Positions 1-9,404 of a stretch of DNA of 64,000 nucleotides are shown here, piece by piece. The translations under genes were made by a program, and so were the position numbers. Within the stretch, counting starts at the first letter, position 1, and each line of letters starts with the position of its first letter. The stretch spans positions 4,340,001 to 4,404,000 of the forward strand of contig NZ_AP028908.1 in NCBI RefSeq assembly GCF_037076465.1, read 5' to 3'. The DNA comes from Pectobacterium araliae (lineage in GTDB: Bacteria > Pseudomonadota > Gammaproteobacteria > Enterobacterales > Enterobacteriaceae). The notes beneath the pieces were generated by a model. The model saw only the letters and a program-made list of their open reading frames with translations. It was not told where the DNA came from and made no database searches.

Positions 1-1
1 C

Positions 2-301
2 AGTATTACCGGGCTGCTCGACTGGTCGAAAACAGGGGATGTCTCGGCGCTTAACCGCTTACAGGGCAAGTTGGATGAAGTCGTGGTGCAAACCTATCAG
101 GGACGCAACACGATTACCAACTACGCCGAGTACCTGCCCGCGCTGATGAAGCTAACCCTGCCTTTCCGGCTAGGGCTGGTACAAAACGGCAAGTGGGAAC
201 CACAGTGGCAACAGCGCCTTGCCACTTCACCGTATTATCGCGGGGAAGTGGTCTTTCTGGTAAATCCACCATTGAAAAAATCCGCCACGGGTAGGCTGTA
301 A
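2..301 (+). CDS. DUF3142 family protein, C-terminal part (5' end outside window)
   Basis: The reading frame is open from the left edge and ends at a TAA, giving the last 99 residues of a longer protein. The visible part contains the segments DEVVVQTYQGR and PFRLGLVQNGKW and ends near YYRGEVVFLVNPP, which match my memory of DUF3142 proteins. The fold may be TIM-barrel-like and no activity is established. It converges on trmL with only ten bases between the stop codons. The N-terminus, any signal peptide and any partner gene lie outside the window, so function cannot be judged. Confidence 0.6.
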   Translation, partial: SITGLLDWSKTGDVSALNRLQGKLDEVVVQTYQGRNTITNYAEYLPALMKLTLPFRLGLVQNGKWEPQWQQRLATSPYYRGEVVFLVNPPLKKSATGRL

Positions 302-311
302 CAAGCCGTGG

Positions 312-776
312 TTACAGGCAACCACCGAAGCCATTCTGCCGCCAGGCTTCATAACTAATAATCGCCACGGAATTCGACAGATTCAGGCTACGGCTGTTGG
401 ACTGCATGGGAATGCGGATACGGAAATCCGATTCAAAGCCGTTACGAATTTCATCCGGTAGACCGGACGTTTCCGATCCAAACAGCAACACATCACCTGG
501 CTGGTAGGTTGGCTGGTCATACGGACGGCTGCCTTTCGTGGTGCAGGCGAAGATGCGTTTGCCGGGAACCGCCGCCAGAAAATCCTGATAGTTTTTATGA
601 CGGCTAACCTGCGCCAGATCGTGGTAATCCAGCCCTGCGCGGCGCAGTTTCTTCTCTTCAAAATCAAACCCCAGCGGTTCAATCAAATGAAGCGTACAGC
701 CGTTATTGGCAGCTAATCGGATGATATTGCCGGTGTTTGGTGCAATTTGAGGTTCATAGAGCGCGATATGGAACAT
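312..776 (-). CDS. trmL: tRNA (cytidine/uridine-34 2'-O)-methyltransferase TrmL
   Basis: TrmL is a cytoplasmic SPOUT methyltransferase that methylates the 2'-O of the wobble nucleotide in tRNA-Leu isoacceptors, using S-adenosylmethionine. The 154-residue protein has the usual family length (157 in E. coli). It starts [20 protein letters not shown], which carries the PNTGNI signature of the SpoU class. The knot-forming motifs follow: [11 protein letters not shown] (about residues 97-107) and [18 protein letters not shown] near the C-terminus. The ATG is the only start giving this conserved N-terminus. The gene stands alone and converges with the DUF3142 gene. Nothing looks damaged. Confidence 0.96.
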   Translation of the reverse strand: MFHIALYEPQIAPNTGNIIRLAANNGCTLHLIEPLGFDFEEKKLRRAGLDYHDLAQVSRHKNYQDFLAAVPGKRIFACTTKGSRPYDQPTYQPGDVLLFGSETSGLPDEIRNGFESDFRIRIPMQSNSRSLNLSNSVAIISYEAWRQNGFGGCL

Positions 777-972
777 GAGATAACGTCAGCCACGAAGAAA
801 AATTCCGCCGCAGTATAGCGCATTCCCGTTGGGCAACCCAAAACCTGCGCGCAGCGGAATACGGATTACTCTGCACGACGTTTTTATCCGTAGCGATTAC
901 ACTTAAGGAAATACATCAGCATAATGTACTGATGAAAACACGATGCGGGTATACAGCCTGTGTGGAGGTTGA

Positions 973-1269
973 ATGAAACACCCTAAGACATTATTGGTCT
1001 ATGCTACCCTGCTCAGTCTGCCGCTTCTGGCGAGCGCCAACACGACGCAGGCACCCACGCCTCAACAACAGTTTGAAAGTGGCATCAGCAGCCAGAAACA
1101 GTTGCAGCAGAATATGCAACAGAGCCAGAAATTGCAGCAGCAACAGCTGAATAATCAGCTCCAGCAGCGTAATCAGCAATTGCAGCAGCAACGCCAACAG
1201 CAGCTACAGAAGGATTTGCAGCGGTCACAGAGAACCACACCGCCGCCGCCAATCAATCAGAACCCTTGA
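973..1269 (+). CDS. Small exported glutamine-rich protein (YhhA/DUF2756-like)
   Basis: This 98-residue protein starts with a clear Sec signal peptide: Lys at residues 2 and 5, then a hydrophobic run, then an ASA-type cleavage site near residue 22. The mature part is almost entirely Gln, Asn, Leu and Arg in Q-rich repeats (about residues 34-85), followed by a proline cluster. Such composition suggests a periplasmic coiled-coil or disordered protein. E. coli has a similar small Q-rich protein, YhhA (DUF2756), just beyond ugpQ, and this gene also lies near ugpQ, so it may be the counterpart. The start has GGAGG seven bases upstream. No function is known to me. Confidence 0.7.
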   Translation: MKHPKTLLVYATLLSLPLLASANTTQAPTPQQQFESGISSQKQLQQNMQQSQKLQQQQLNNQLQQRNQQLQQQRQQQLQKDLQRSQRTTPPPPINQNP

Positions 1270-1282
1270 TGCTACGTTGGCC

Positions 1283-2239
1283 TTATAGCCGCACACCCAT
1301 TAGCGTTAAAATCAACGGCGTGGTCAGCGCCGCCATCGCTGTTGATAGCAATAAACTTGATGCCACTGGGCCACCCAGCACATCGAACTGGCGCGACATC
1401 AGATAGACGTTGACGCCCACCGCCATCGACCCCAGCAGCACAACCGCACGCGTCTCCATTTCCGGCAGGCCGAGCGCAATCGCAATTCCCCAGATCACCA
1501 GTGGCTGTACCAGCAGTTTAATCGTGCAAATTGCCGTGCTGATCTGCCAGCCGTCACGCACGCGGTATTCTGCCAGCCCCATCCCCAGCGCCACCAGCGA
1601 CAGCGGGGCGGCAATCTGCCCCAGCATGGAAAGCGGCTGGTCGACATACGACGGCAGCGGCAAGCCCGTCAGGCTAAATAAAGTACCGGATAGAATGCCG
1701 ATAATCAGCGGGTTCTTCAGCACGCCCAGTGCGGTTTTGGTGAAGCCCTGTAGCGACAACGCCCCGTTACGCGCCCATTCCACCGACACCGTCACCAGCG
1801 TCCACAAAATAAGCCCGTTAAACACCACCACCAGCGCAACAGACGGGATCGCCTCTTCACCCAGCATCAGCGTGGCAATCGGCAGCCCTAACATCACGTT
1901 GTTGGAGAAAATGCCGCTCAGCGCAAACAGCGAGCCGGAGACGCCATCGAGATGAAAGACTTTACGCGCCACAATGCGGCCTAAGACAAACACCAGCAGG
2001 CAGCCGCCGAAAAAGGCAATCAGCAGCCGGGCATCCACCACCGGACGTTTAGAGAAATCCGACATCAGGCGGAACAGCATGGCGGGCATCGCCACAGAGA
2101 AGACAAAGCGTGTCATGCCGTCGGTCACGGTGGTCGGCCATTTACCGTAGCGAATCAGGCTATAACCGAGCGCGATAAGAACAAAAAGGGGTAACGACAG
2201 AAAAATCTGGTGCCAAAGCGAAACAATAAATGCGGGCAT
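1283..2239 (-). CDS. AEC (auxin efflux carrier) family permease
   Basis: This 318-residue inner-membrane protein has about ten hydrophobic segments in two halves separated by a short loop near residue 160. That is the layout of AEC permeases such as the malonate carrier MdcF and the E. coli proteins YfdV and YwkB-like. Typical elements are the early segment LIALGYSLIRYGKW, the N-terminal half motif FSNNVMLGLPIA and the second-half motif KNPLIIGILSGTLFSL. The substrate cannot be read from sequence; members export or import small organic acids. The gene is monocistronic, converges with the Q-rich gene and is separated from ugpQ by a repeat element. No regulator is adjacent. Confidence 0.88.
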   Translation of the reverse strand: MPAFIVSLWHQIFLSLPLFVLIALGYSLIRYGKWPTTVTDGMTRFVFSVAMPAMLFRLMSDFSKRPVVDARLLIAFFGGCLLVFVLGRIVARKVFHLDGVSGSLFALSGIFSNNVMLGLPIATLMLGEEAIPSVALVVVFNGLILWTLVTVSVEWARNGALSLQGFTKTALGVLKNPLIIGILSGTLFSLTGLPLPSYVDQPLSMLGQIAAPLSLVALGMGLAEYRVRDGWQISTAICTIKLLVQPLVIWGIAIALGLPEMETRAVVLLGSMAVGVNVYLMSRQFDVLGGPVASSLLLSTAMAALTTPLILTLMGVRL

Positions 2240-2416
2240 AACGCCACTTCCTTATTACCGGCACCAAGTCAGAAAAAGAGTCCCCGCAAGCAAAGATCAT
2301 GCGGTAATAGGCGAATGCTGGTCATTTAAGCATGAGCATGGATTTACTCGCACAGTACCCGTGCTCGCCCTGACGGGCTGCCACAAGTGGCATTTAAAAT
2401 GCGTTTGCATTTTATA

Positions 2417-2499
2417 GGGGAAACACGGCGATGAGGTTCCCGCAGGGATGCCTCACACCGTGGTAGCCCCGGTATCTCGATCTTTAAACGATCGGCATT
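2417..2499 (+). repeat. Palindromic intergenic repeat, copy A
   Basis: About 83 bases between the AEC permease and ugpQ match, in inverse orientation and with roughly eight differences plus one indel, the segment at 37955-38039. The core is a nested imperfect palindrome: CACGG/CCGTG outside, GAGG/CCTC within and CCC/GGG at the tip around GCA. It behaves like a REP-type dispersed intergenic element, and it may form a hairpin in the ugp transcript. No open reading frame is involved. Confidence 0.75.
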
Positions 2500-2515
2500 C
2501 GACGATAGGCAGACC

Positions 2516-3265
2516 TCAGCCGGTCGCAAAGTTTGCCCCAATCAAATCTATCCGGTCAGTACAGATACAGTCAACGCCCCAATCCAGCAAAATTTGCGCA
2601 CGATCAGGTTGGTTGACGGTATAAACCAGAATACGCAAACCCGCAGCTTTCAGCGCCGCGACGCGTTCTGCCGTCAGCAGCTTGTGATTCAGATGGATGG
2701 ACACACACGCCAGACGCTGTGTTAATGCCAGCCAGTCTTCTTCCCACTCATCCAGCAGCAACCCGCGCGGCAGCTCCGGCGCGGCCTGCTGCGCGGCTTC
2801 AAGCGCTTCGATAGAGAACGAGGATAGCAGCGGCGCGATCGGATGATCGGCCCACAGCTGACGCGCCGCCAGCGCAATCACCCGCCCGGTTTCTGCTTCA
2901 TACCCGGTGGTGGGTTTAATCTCGATATTGGCCGCCATGCCATACTGCACGCAGCGTTTTGCCACTTCCGATAGCAGCGGCAGGCGTTCACCAACAAATT
3001 TATGACCGTACCAACCACCGACATCCAGCCCGACCAGCTTGTCCCACGGCAGTTCTCCGGCAATACCCCAGCCGTTGCTGGTGCGCTCAAGCGTGTCATC
3101 GTGTAAGAGGAAAATCTGGCCGTCCTGCGACAGCTTGGCGTCAAACTCGATCATCTTGTGACCAAGGCTGGCACCGACATCAATCGCCGCCAGCGTGTTT
3201 TCTGGTGCCAGTGAACCACCGCCGCGATGGGCGACAATGGTCGGGTAAGGCCAGCGTGTTTCCAT
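2516..3265 (-). CDS. ugpQ: Glycerophosphodiester phosphodiesterase UgpQ
   Basis: UgpQ is the cytoplasmic enzyme that splits glycerophosphodiesters entering through the Ugp transporter into glycerol-3-phosphate and an alcohol. The 249-residue protein has the GDPD TIM-barrel signatures: the first catalytic block [13 protein letters not shown] (about residues 12-24), the metal-binding EFDAK near 42 and the catalytic histidine in [13 protein letters not shown] (about 54-66). IEIKP follows near 115 and VNQPD near the end. It is the last gene of ugpBAECQ and its start codon overlaps the ugpC stop by one base, so the two are translationally coupled. Expression should follow the Pho box in front of ugpB. 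Confidence 0.96.
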   Translation of the reverse strand: METRWPYPTIVAHRGGGSLAPENTLAAIDVGASLGHKMIEFDAKLSQDGQIFLLHDDTLERTSNGWGIAGELPWDKLVGLDVGGWYGHKFVGERLPLLSEVAKRCVQYGMAANIEIKPTTGYEAETGRVIALAARQLWADHPIAPLLSSFSIEALEAAQQAAPELPRGLLLDEWEEDWLALTQRLACVSIHLNHKLLTAERVAALKAAGLRILVYTVNQPDRAQILLDWGVDCICTDRIDLIGANFATG

Positions 3266-4338
3266 TATCCCATCCGTAATCCGCTTTGCGAATCAAACAG
3301 GTGCCATGATGACGTCGGCAAATACAGCCAGAGCGTCGAGCCAATCGCAGGGCAGTGCTCATAAGAGAGTCGCGTAATCACGTTCTGCCCGCCCCACTTA
3401 CCGTGCGCTAAATTGTCCGCGCCCAGCAATTCGAGTGTTGAAATCTGCAACGGAATCCCGCCCGCTTCGCGCGTCGCCAGCTGAATATGCTCCGGCCGCA
3501 CCCCCAGCGTCAATGCTTTACCACACCACTGCGGCTTCGGCTCAGGCAGCGCCAGCGCGATATCTTCGCCGATTTCAAAGCGGCAGCCGTCATCGCTAAT
3601 GCGACCTGACCACAGGTTCATCGCGGGTGAGCCAATAAAGCTGGCCACAAACAGCGATGCCGGGCGGCGATAAATATCAGCCGGCGCGCCGATTTGTTCG
3701 GCGATCCCTTTGTTCATCACGATGACGCGCTGCGCCAGCGTCATGGCTTCGACCTGATCGTGCGTGACGTACAGGCTGGTGGTTTTCAGGCGCTGATGCA
3801 GTTGCTGCAATTCCAGCCGCATTTGTACGCGCAGTTTGGCATCCAGATTCGACAACGGTTCATCGAACAGGAACACCGCCGGTTCACGCACAATCGCCCG
3901 CCCCATTGCCACGCGCTGGCGCTGGCCACCGGATAGCTCACGCGGCTTGCGTTGCAGCAGCGGCATCAGTTCAAGAATACGCGCTGCGTCTTCTACTCGC
4001 TCACGAATCTGCGTCTTGCCGAAACCACGGATTTTCAGGCCATAAGCCATATTGTCGAACACGTTCATATGGGGATAAAGCGCATAGTTCTGGAACACCA
4101 TCGCAATACCGCGATCTTTCGGTTCCAGATCGGTAACACGCTGGTTATCAATATAGATATCACCGCTGGTGGTGCGTTCGAGGCCTGCCACCATGCGCAG
4201 CAGCGTCGATTTGCCGCAGCCCGATGGCCCGACCATCACGACGAATTCACCGTCCGCGACGTCCAAATCGATGGGTTGGATAATCTGTGTTTTGCCATCG
4301 TAAGACTTGGTGACGGCCTGAAGTTTTAAACATGCCAT
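3265..4338 (-). CDS. ugpC: sn-Glycerol-3-phosphate ABC transporter, ATP-binding subunit UgpC
   Basis: UgpC is the ATPase that powers import of glycerol-3-phosphate and glycerophosphodiesters. The 357 residues include Walker [10 protein letters not shown] (about 37-45), the Q-loop region, the ABC signature [14 protein letters not shown] (about 135), Walker [17 protein letters not shown] and the switch histidine in [15 protein letters not shown]-terminal regulatory TOBE-like domain of about 120 residues follows, as in MalK. Length and N-terminus match E. coli UgpC (356). The gene sits 25 bases after ugpE and overlaps ugpQ by one base. Confidence 0.97.
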   Translation of the reverse strand: MACLKLQAVTKSYDGKTQIIQPIDLDVADGEFVVMVGPSGCGKSTLLRMVAGLERTTSGDIYIDNQRVTDLEPKDRGIAMVFQNYALYPHMNVFDNMAYGLKIRGFGKTQIRERVEDAARILELMPLLQRKPRELSGGQRQRVAMGRAIVREPAVFLFDEPLSNLDAKLRVQMRLELQQLHQRLKTTSLYVTHDQVEAMTLAQRVIVMNKGIAEQIGAPADIYRRPASLFVASFIGSPAMNLWSGRISDDGCRFEIGEDIALALPEPKPQWCGKALTLGVRPEHIQLATREAGGIPLQISTLELLGADNLAHGKWGGQNVITRLSYEHCPAIGSTLWLYLPTSSWHLFDSQSGLRMG

Positions 4339-4363
4339 AAGCGTTTCCGAAATTCGTCCTGAT

Positions 4364-5209
4364 TTATTTTTCGCTGTCGACCAGGCCGCGAACGAACCAG
4401 CGCTGCATCAGTAGTACCACCAGCAGCGGCGGCAGCATGGTCAGCAGCATCGCGGCCATCACCTGATTCCACTGGGTCGCGCCATCACCGGAGGCAATCA
4501 TGCTTTTGATTCCGGCGACCGCAGTACCCAGACTGGCATCGCTGACAATCAGCAGCGGCCACAGATACTGGTTCCAGCCGTAGATGAACGTGATCACAAA
4601 CAACGCCGCCAGATTGGTCTTCGACAGTGGCAACACCATGTCGAAGAAGAAACGCATCGGGCTGGCACCGTCGATACGCGCCGCTTCCATCAGCTCATCC
4701 GGCAGCGTCATAAAGAACTGGCGGAACAGGAAGGTTGCTGTCGTCGAGGCCATCAGCGGCAACGTTAAACCGGTGTAGCTGTCCATCATGTCCAGCCGCG
4801 CGATCACTTCTACGGTTGGGAAAATACGCACTTCCACCGGCAGCATCAGCGTCAGGAAAATCATCCAGAAGAACAGGTTGCGCAGCGGAAAACGAAAATA
4901 AACGATGGCGTAAGCGGACAGGATCGATACGGTAATTTTGCCCACCGTGATCGCCAGCGCCATGACGAAGCTGTTGAGCAGCATCAGCCCGAACGGCGTG
5001 GTGTTGTTGCCCGCGCCGTGCAGCCAGATATAACGCAGATTTTCCCACAGGTGAGAACCGGGGATGAGCGTCATCGGTGCCTGAAAGACTTCCTGATTAT
5101 CCAGCGTGGCGGCCACAAAACCCACGTACAGCGGAAACAAAACGGCGAGAATGCTGACGATCAGCATGACGTGGCTGAAAATAGTTAACCCGCGACGATT
5201 CTCAATCAT
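4364..5209 (-). CDS. ugpE: sn-Glycerol-3-phosphate ABC transporter permease UgpE
   Basis: UgpE is one of the two inner-membrane permeases of the Ugp importer. I chose the second ATG, giving a protein beginning [13 protein letters not shown] with 281 residues, the same length and N-terminus as E. coli UgpE. A possible AAGGTC ribosome binding site lies eight bases before this ATG but only two before the earlier one. Six membrane segments are visible, and the EAA loop reads [20 protein letters not shown] (about residues 185-204), the contact with UgpC. It lies 26 bases after ugpA in the operon. Confidence 0.95.
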   Translation of the reverse strand: MIENRRGLTIFSHVMLIVSILAVLFPLYVGFVAATLDNQEVFQAPMTLIPGSHLWENLRYIWLHGAGNNTTPFGLMLLNSFVMALAITVGKITVSILSAYAIVYFRFPLRNLFFWMIFLTLMLPVEVRIFPTVEVIARLDMMDSYTGLTLPLMASTTATFLFRQFFMTLPDELMEAARIDGASPMRFFFDMVLPLSKTNLAALFVITFIYGWNQYLWPLLIVSDASLGTAVAGIKSMIASGDGATQWNQVMAAMLLTMLPPLLVVLLMQRWFVRGLVDSEK

Positions 5210-5235
5210 TGCCATTGACCTTCATAGATTCACCT

Positions 5236-6123
5236 TCATTGATAATTCACCTTCCGTTCAACAAAGCGGAACTGAATCACGGTCAACCCGATAACCAGCA
5301 GCATCAGTATCACCGACTGCGCCGCCGAACTGGACAGATCCAGCCCTGCGAAACCCTCGCGATAAATTTTGTAGATCAGCGTGGTCGTCGACTGCACCGG
5401 TCCACCTGCCGTCGCGGCATCGATAATCGGGAAGGTATCGAAAAAGGCGTATACCAGATTGACGACCAGCAAGAAGAAACTCACCGGCGAGATCATCGGC
5501 AGCACCAGATTGAAGAACCGCCGCACCGGCCCTGCACCATCGATCGCGCCCGCTTCCACCAGCGAGCGGGGAATGGATTGCAACGCGGCGAGGAAGAACA
5601 GGAAGTTATAGCTAATCTGCTTCCAGACCGACGCCAGTACGACTAAAGACATCGCCTGACCGCTGTGCTGCGCGTGGTTCCACGTATAGCCCAGCAGCCC
5701 GAGAAAATGGGTAATCAGCCCCAGACCGGGGTTAAACAGGAACATCCACAGCACGGCCGCGACGGCGGGTGCCACGGCATAGGGCAGGATAATCAACATC
5801 TGATACAGGCGGCTGGCGCGGATCACGTAGTCCACCAGCGCGGCCAGAAAGAGTGAAATCAGCATGCCAAACCCTGCCACCAGAAAGCTGAATATCAGCG
5901 TGGTGTAAAACGAATCGAGGTAGTAAGAGTTATTGAACAGCTGCCTGAAATTTTCCATGCCGACAAATTCGCTGGATAGCCCAAACGGATCCAGATTCTG
6001 CACCGAATACCACAGCGCCTGACCAGCAGGCCAGATAAAGAAAATCACGGTAATCAGCAGTTGGGGCAACACCAGCACATAGGGCAACCAGCTGCTACGA
6101 AAAACGGGGCGGGATGATGTCAT
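5236..6123 (-). CDS. ugpA: sn-Glycerol-3-phosphate ABC transporter permease UgpA
   Basis: UgpA is the partner permease of UgpE. The start chosen gives [18 protein letters not shown] and 295 residues, exactly the E. coli length. An ATG four codons upstream has no better ribosome binding site. Six transmembrane segments are evident, and the cytoplasmic EAA motif reads [20 protein letters not shown] (about 198-217). The protein is strongly conserved through the segment [19 protein letters not shown]. It follows ugpB by 72 bases and precedes ugpE by 26. Confidence 0.95.
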   Translation of the reverse strand: MTSSRPVFRSSWLPYVLVLPQLLITVIFFIWPAGQALWYSVQNLDPFGLSSEFVGMENFRQLFNNSYYLDSFYTTLIFSFLVAGFGMLISLFLAALVDYVIRASRLYQMLIILPYAVAPAVAAVLWMFLFNPGLGLITHFLGLLGYTWNHAQHSGQAMSLVVLASVWKQISYNFLFFLAALQSIPRSLVEAGAIDGAGPVRRFFNLVLPMISPVSFFLLVVNLVYAFFDTFPIIDAATAGGPVQSTTTLIYKIYREGFAGLDLSSSAAQSVILMLLVIGLTVIQFRFVERKVNYQ

Positions 6124-6195
6124 GCGGTAACTCATTGCAAACAGAAAAGAAGCAGGCCGATTCCCTTCGGCCCGATATTACCCGACAAAAATGTA

Positions 6196-7530
6196 TTACT
6201 TCGTCGACTGCTCGAAGCGACGCAGCAGCGCGTTACCGCGTTCTACCGCGCTATCCAACGCCTGCTGTGGCGTCTTCTTACCTGTCCATACGCTTTCTAA
6301 TTCTTCATCCACAACGGTACGAATTTGCGGCATATTGCCCAAACGCAGACCTTTGGTGAACGGCAACGGTGGCTTGTTCAACATCTGACGCGTGGCAATA
6401 TCCGCACCGGGATTTTTCTCGTAGAAACCCTGCTTCTGCGTCAGCTCATACGCCGCAGTGGTGATCGGTAGGTAACCGGTTTTTTGGTGCCATTCAGCGG
6501 CATTTTCAGGCTTCGCCAGGAACTGCATAAACTCAGCGACACCTTTGTAGGTCGCGGCATCTTTACCGCCCATCACCCACAGGCTGGCTCCGCCGATAAT
6601 AGCGTTCTGCGGCGCACCTTTCGCATCGGCGTCATACGGCATCATGCCAACGCCATAGTTGAACTTGGCATGTTGACGGATATCCGCCAGTGAACCAGAG
6701 GAAGCGGTCGTGATAGCACAATCGCCGTTGTAGAACTTCTCGGTCGGCTCATCTTTGCGTCCGAAATAGGTGAAGTCACCCTTCTTGTTCATGTCCTGCA
6801 ACAGCTGGATATGTTTGACCTGCGTAGGTTTGTTGAATTCCAGCACGGCATCGGTGCCGTCAAAGCCGTTGTTCTTGCTTGCAACGGGCAGACCATGCCA
6901 GGCGCTGAAGTTTTCAATCTGAATCCACCCCTGCCAGCCGCTGGCGTAGCCGCACTTCATCCCAGCCGCACGCAGCTTGGCGGTGTACTCGGCCATTTGC
7001 TGCCAAGTTTTCGGCGGCTGCTCTGGATCTAACTCGGCTTTCTTGAAGGCATCTTTGTTGTAGTACAGCACTGGGGTTGAGCTGTTAAACGGCTGAGACA
7101 GCAGGTGGCCGCTCTTCGCGTCGGTGTAATAACCGGAGACCGTCGGCACAAACACTGACTCATCAAAATTAATGCCCGCGTCTTTGAACACTTCATAGAC
7201 GGGCTTGATGGCTTTGCTTGCCATCATAGTGGCCGTACCGACTTCATAAACCTGTAAAATAGCGGGTGCATTCCCTGCGCGATAGGCCGCAATCCCGGCA
7301 GCCAGGCTCTGCTCGTAGTTGCCTTTGTAGACCGGCACAATTTTTACGTCGCTGTGTTCTTTATTAAAACGGTCAGCCAGAGAATTCACTTCTTTCCCTA
7401 ACTCGCCTTCCATGGAGTGCCAGAAAGGAATGTCTGTCGCGGCCTGCGCACCAGCGCTCATCAGCGCGAATGCCACACACGCCGCGGCGGTGCGAATAGC
7501 ATGTGTTTTACGAATTGTGTTGTTGAACAT
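6196..7530 (-). CDS. ugpB: sn-Glycerol-3-phosphate periplasmic binding protein UgpB
   Basis: UgpB is the periplasmic receptor that delivers glycerol-3-phosphate or glycerophosphocholine to UgpAEC. The ATG at 7530 is preceded by AGGAGA at six bases and gives a 444-residue preprotein, so I prefer it over a TTG five codons upstream. Residues 1-31 form a signal peptide ending in SAGAQAA. The mature protein begins [17 protein letters not shown], nearly identical to E. coli UgpB. Further family segments include [15 protein letters not shown] and the ligand-contacting [12 protein letters not shown]. It is the first gene of the operon and lies behind a four-unit Pho box. Confidence 0.97.
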   Translation of the reverse strand: MFNNTIRKTHAIRTAAACVAFALMSAGAQAATDIPFWHSMEGELGKEVNSLADRFNKEHSDVKIVPVYKGNYEQSLAAGIAAYRAGNAPAILQVYEVGTATMMASKAIKPVYEVFKDAGINFDESVFVPTVSGYYTDAKSGHLLSQPFNSSTPVLYYNKDAFKKAELDPEQPPKTWQQMAEYTAKLRAAGMKCGYASGWQGWIQIENFSAWHGLPVASKNNGFDGTDAVLEFNKPTQVKHIQLLQDMNKKGDFTYFGRKDEPTEKFYNGDCAITTASSGSLADIRQHAKFNYGVGMMPYDADAKGAPQNAIIGGASLWVMGGKDAATYKGVAEFMQFLAKPENAAEWHQKTGYLPITTAAYELTQKQGFYEKNPGADIATRQMLNKPPLPFTKGLRLGNMPQIRTVVDEELESVWTGKKTPQQALDSAVERGNALLRRFEQSTK

Positions 7531-7605
7531 GCCTGTCTCCTGCAATCAATTAAATGCGCCATCATCACGGCGTTTTTTATGCGAAGGTAAACATGACATG
7601 AGCGC

Positions 7606-7645
7606 ATGACAGAAAAATAACTGGAAGATGACGGGAAAGTGACAG
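7606..7645 (-). promoter_or_regulatory. Pho box (PhoB binding array) upstream of ugpB
   Basis: Read towards ugpB, four 7-base units CTGTCAC, CCGTCAT, CAGTTAT and CTGTCAT follow one another at an exact 11-base period, with T-rich 4-base spacers (plus-strand unit starts 7639, 7628, 7617, 7606). This is the established layout of tandem PhoB sites, with consensus unit CTGTCAT. A degenerate fifth unit may begin at 7595. The array sits about 75 to 115 bases before the ugpB start, consistent with phosphate-starvation control of the whole operon. Confidence 0.88.
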
Positions 7646-7793
7646 AGGGAGGCATAAGTAAAGAATTCACTTATGCTACAGGAAATAAATTTTACAGGTT
7701 TTCACTAAACATGGACGACAATCGGCGTAAGAAGTGGAATAACGGCATGAAACCATAAGGTTCTATTAAACACTCTGGATACCCTACTCAAGG

Positions 7794-8210
7794 CTATTTT
7801 CGAATAACATCAACGATAACGGTTTTAGGATCGTTGATGATTCCTATATGTATCGTTTTATCTGAATCCGTCGACTTCCAATACTCACCCGTCGCGTCTG
7901 TGTAGCTCAGCGTAAAACCAAGCGATGCTAGATAGCCGCGTATGTTTGTCGCGTCATTGGTGTTTTGAAACGTAATATTGCTGACTTCCAACGCAGGGCC
8001 ATCAACCGTTGCATAGCCAAAATCATAGAGAGAAGAAATGCGTGGGCTATTTTTAATGATGTCGTCCGTAAGCATTTCATATCGTCGGGTGTCCTGCTCC
8101 GAATAGCGAGAACTCCCTTCAGTCAGAATGACTAATGCAGGCCAATAATAGATAAGCGGAGAGGCAATTAGGATCGATATGACGAGTGGTATAATTATCT
8201 TTTTTTTCAT
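7794..8210 (-). CDS. Hypothetical membrane-anchored or exported protein (orphan cassette, gene 2)
   Basis: I do not recognise this 138-residue protein. From the ATG at 8210 it begins MKKKIIIPLVISILIASPLI, a positively charged end followed by one hydrophobic segment, so it is either a signal-anchored or an exported protein. The rest is polar with no cysteine-based lipobox. The C-terminal half reads like a small alpha-beta domain (for example GYLASLGFTLSYTDATGEYW). The stop codon of the upstream gene is one base before this ATG, so the two are co-translated. The codon use is more AT-rich than in the flanking ugp and ygb genes, suggesting later arrival. Confidence 0.6.
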   Translation of the reverse strand: MKKKIIIPLVISILIASPLIYYWPALVILTEGSSRYSEQDTRRYEMLTDDIIKNSPRISSLYDFGYATVDGPALEVSNITFQNTNDATNIRGYLASLGFTLSYTDATGEYWKSTDSDKTIHIGIINDPKTVIVDVIRK

Positions 8211-8211
8211 G

Positions 8212-8907
8212 TTATTTAAAGAGATTTGTTGTGAGTTCAGTGCCATCGTAGGATGCAATACCTACATTTCCTGACGCAAAGTCGTTATAAGGTTGTATTG
8301 TTTGCATAACAGAGGGGAGAAACCCTAACCGAGGTTGAGCATAGGGCATGAGCTCAGGGTCCGGAAATAAAATAGGTCGGAATCCTATATTTTTAAAATT
8401 TCCGATAGGGCCATAGAAATCCCATCGTTTTAATGCTTCTTCTTTACTCACTGGCCGTAATAAATAAAAAGGGTTAGGAGTAGAAATCACTCGGTAAAAA
8501 CCTAATAAATCTGAAACAAGATCTTCCCCACTAAATCCACTATCTGTAACTAAATTGAATGGAAAAGAGGCCTGCATAGATTCAAACCGTTTCGCTACGG
8601 TGAGCATCATAGCAAGAGCAATGCGATGTCTTTCTTGAGGAGACCTTCCTTTTTTTATCCGCCATTTAATAAACCGGCTGATAGTGACACTTCTTCTGAG
8701 TCCAATCATGCCTTGTTTATATGTCACATCGTAGTATGGCATTCCGTCTTCAGTATTCTCTCCGACATACATTTGTTGAATAATATCCTTAATGTCGTCC
8801 CCTTTCGCATGGCCTAAATCAATCCACCCTAGCACCTCGGTATAAATCAAGCCATATGTCACACCAGAGGCTTGTCGGCCATCAATAATTTCACTACGCA
8901 CGCTCAC
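8212..8907 (-). CDS. Hypothetical protein (orphan cassette, gene 1; possibly DUF4056-like)
   Basis: This 231-residue protein is not one I can name with confidence. It starts at a GTG with AAGGA nine bases upstream and has no signal peptide. Notable segments are EVLGWIDLGHAKGDD (about 25-39), FIKWRIKKG, LVTDSGFSGEDLVSDLLGFY (about 119-138) and a Pro-rich C-terminal third. The His-Asp-rich GWIDLGHA segment reminds me weakly of DUF4056 proteins, which have no assigned function. The following small membrane protein begins one base after its stop codon. Base composition is AT-rich relative to the neighbours. The cassette lies immediately downstream, on the same strand, of a duplicated Pho-box-like promoter fragment at 9199-9300. 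Confidence 0.6.
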   Translation of the reverse strand: MSVRSEIIDGRQASGVTYGLIYTEVLGWIDLGHAKGDDIKDIIQQMYVGENTEDGMPYYDVTYKQGMIGLRRSVTISRFIKWRIKKGRSPQERHRIALAMMLTVAKRFESMQASFPFNLVTDSGFSGEDLVSDLLGFYRVISTPNPFYLLRPVSKEEALKRWDFYGPIGNFKNIGFRPILFPDPELMPYAQPRLGFLPSVMQTIQPYNDFASGNVGIASYDGTELTTNLFK

Positions 8908-9022
8908 TATTTACATTCCTTTGTTTTTCATAAGCTTATTTAATTAACGACATCACAATAATACGTTTATTTCCACATTCGACTCAAGACGATAGTTAGG
9001 CCGTCCCAATTTAGCTATCCCT

Positions 9023-9204
9023 CTCACCCCGCCACCAGCACCTCAACCCCCATTTTGTTTAACGCGTCTTTAGCGGCGGCGGGCAGGCCGTCGTCGGTGA
9101 TGATGCTATCGAATATGCTGAACGGCGTGGCGAGGTGGGTGGCGATGCGGCCGTATTTTGAGGTGTCACATAGGAGTACGCGTTTTCTGCTGGCTGAACA
9201 TCAC
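9023..9204 (-). pseudogene. Remnant of the C-terminal end of a DeoR-type regulator (partial copy of the gene at 10134-10895)
   Basis: These bases repeat the last about 170 bases of the ygbI-like regulator gene (compare 10132-10305), with scattered substitutions. They then jump at the shared word TCTGCTGGCT to a few bases matching 10671-10679. In the intact gene that word occurs twice, 365 bases apart (10296 and 10661), so an internal deletion between the two direct repeats explains the jump. There is no start codon or DNA-binding domain, so the fragment cannot make a regulator. It is fused directly to a copy of the ugpB promoter. Confidence 0.85.
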
Positions 9205-9300
9205 GGCGTTTTTTGGGCGAAAACAAACATGGCATGCGCGTATGACAGAAAAATAACTGGAAAATGACGGAGAAATGACAAAGAGAGGGAGAGGTAAAAG
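9199..9300 (-). repeat. Duplicated ugpB promoter fragment with Pho-box periodicity
   Basis: About 100 bases are a diverged copy of 7564-7663, the ugpB upstream region. The copy keeps ATCACGGCGTTTTTT and the four PhoB-type units at an 11-base period (plus-strand unit starts 9242, 9253, 9264, 9275: ATGACAG, ATAACTG, ATGACGG, ATGACAA). It points to the minus strand, that is, towards the regulator remnant and then the two orphan genes. Whether it still drives transcription cannot be told from sequence. Confidence 0.8.
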
Positions 9301-9404
9301 CACCGATTAAACATACTATTTCGTGCCACTACGATTACGACCATTGTAGAAAACCCGTAATTTAGACTATAGTTATTATTACTAGTCATGTTTAAGGATG
9401 AACC

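Noticed and set aside
2344..2541. 65-codon frame across the palindromic repeat
   Set aside because: It runs through repeat copy A and into the end of ugpQ, and is not conserved as a protein by eye.
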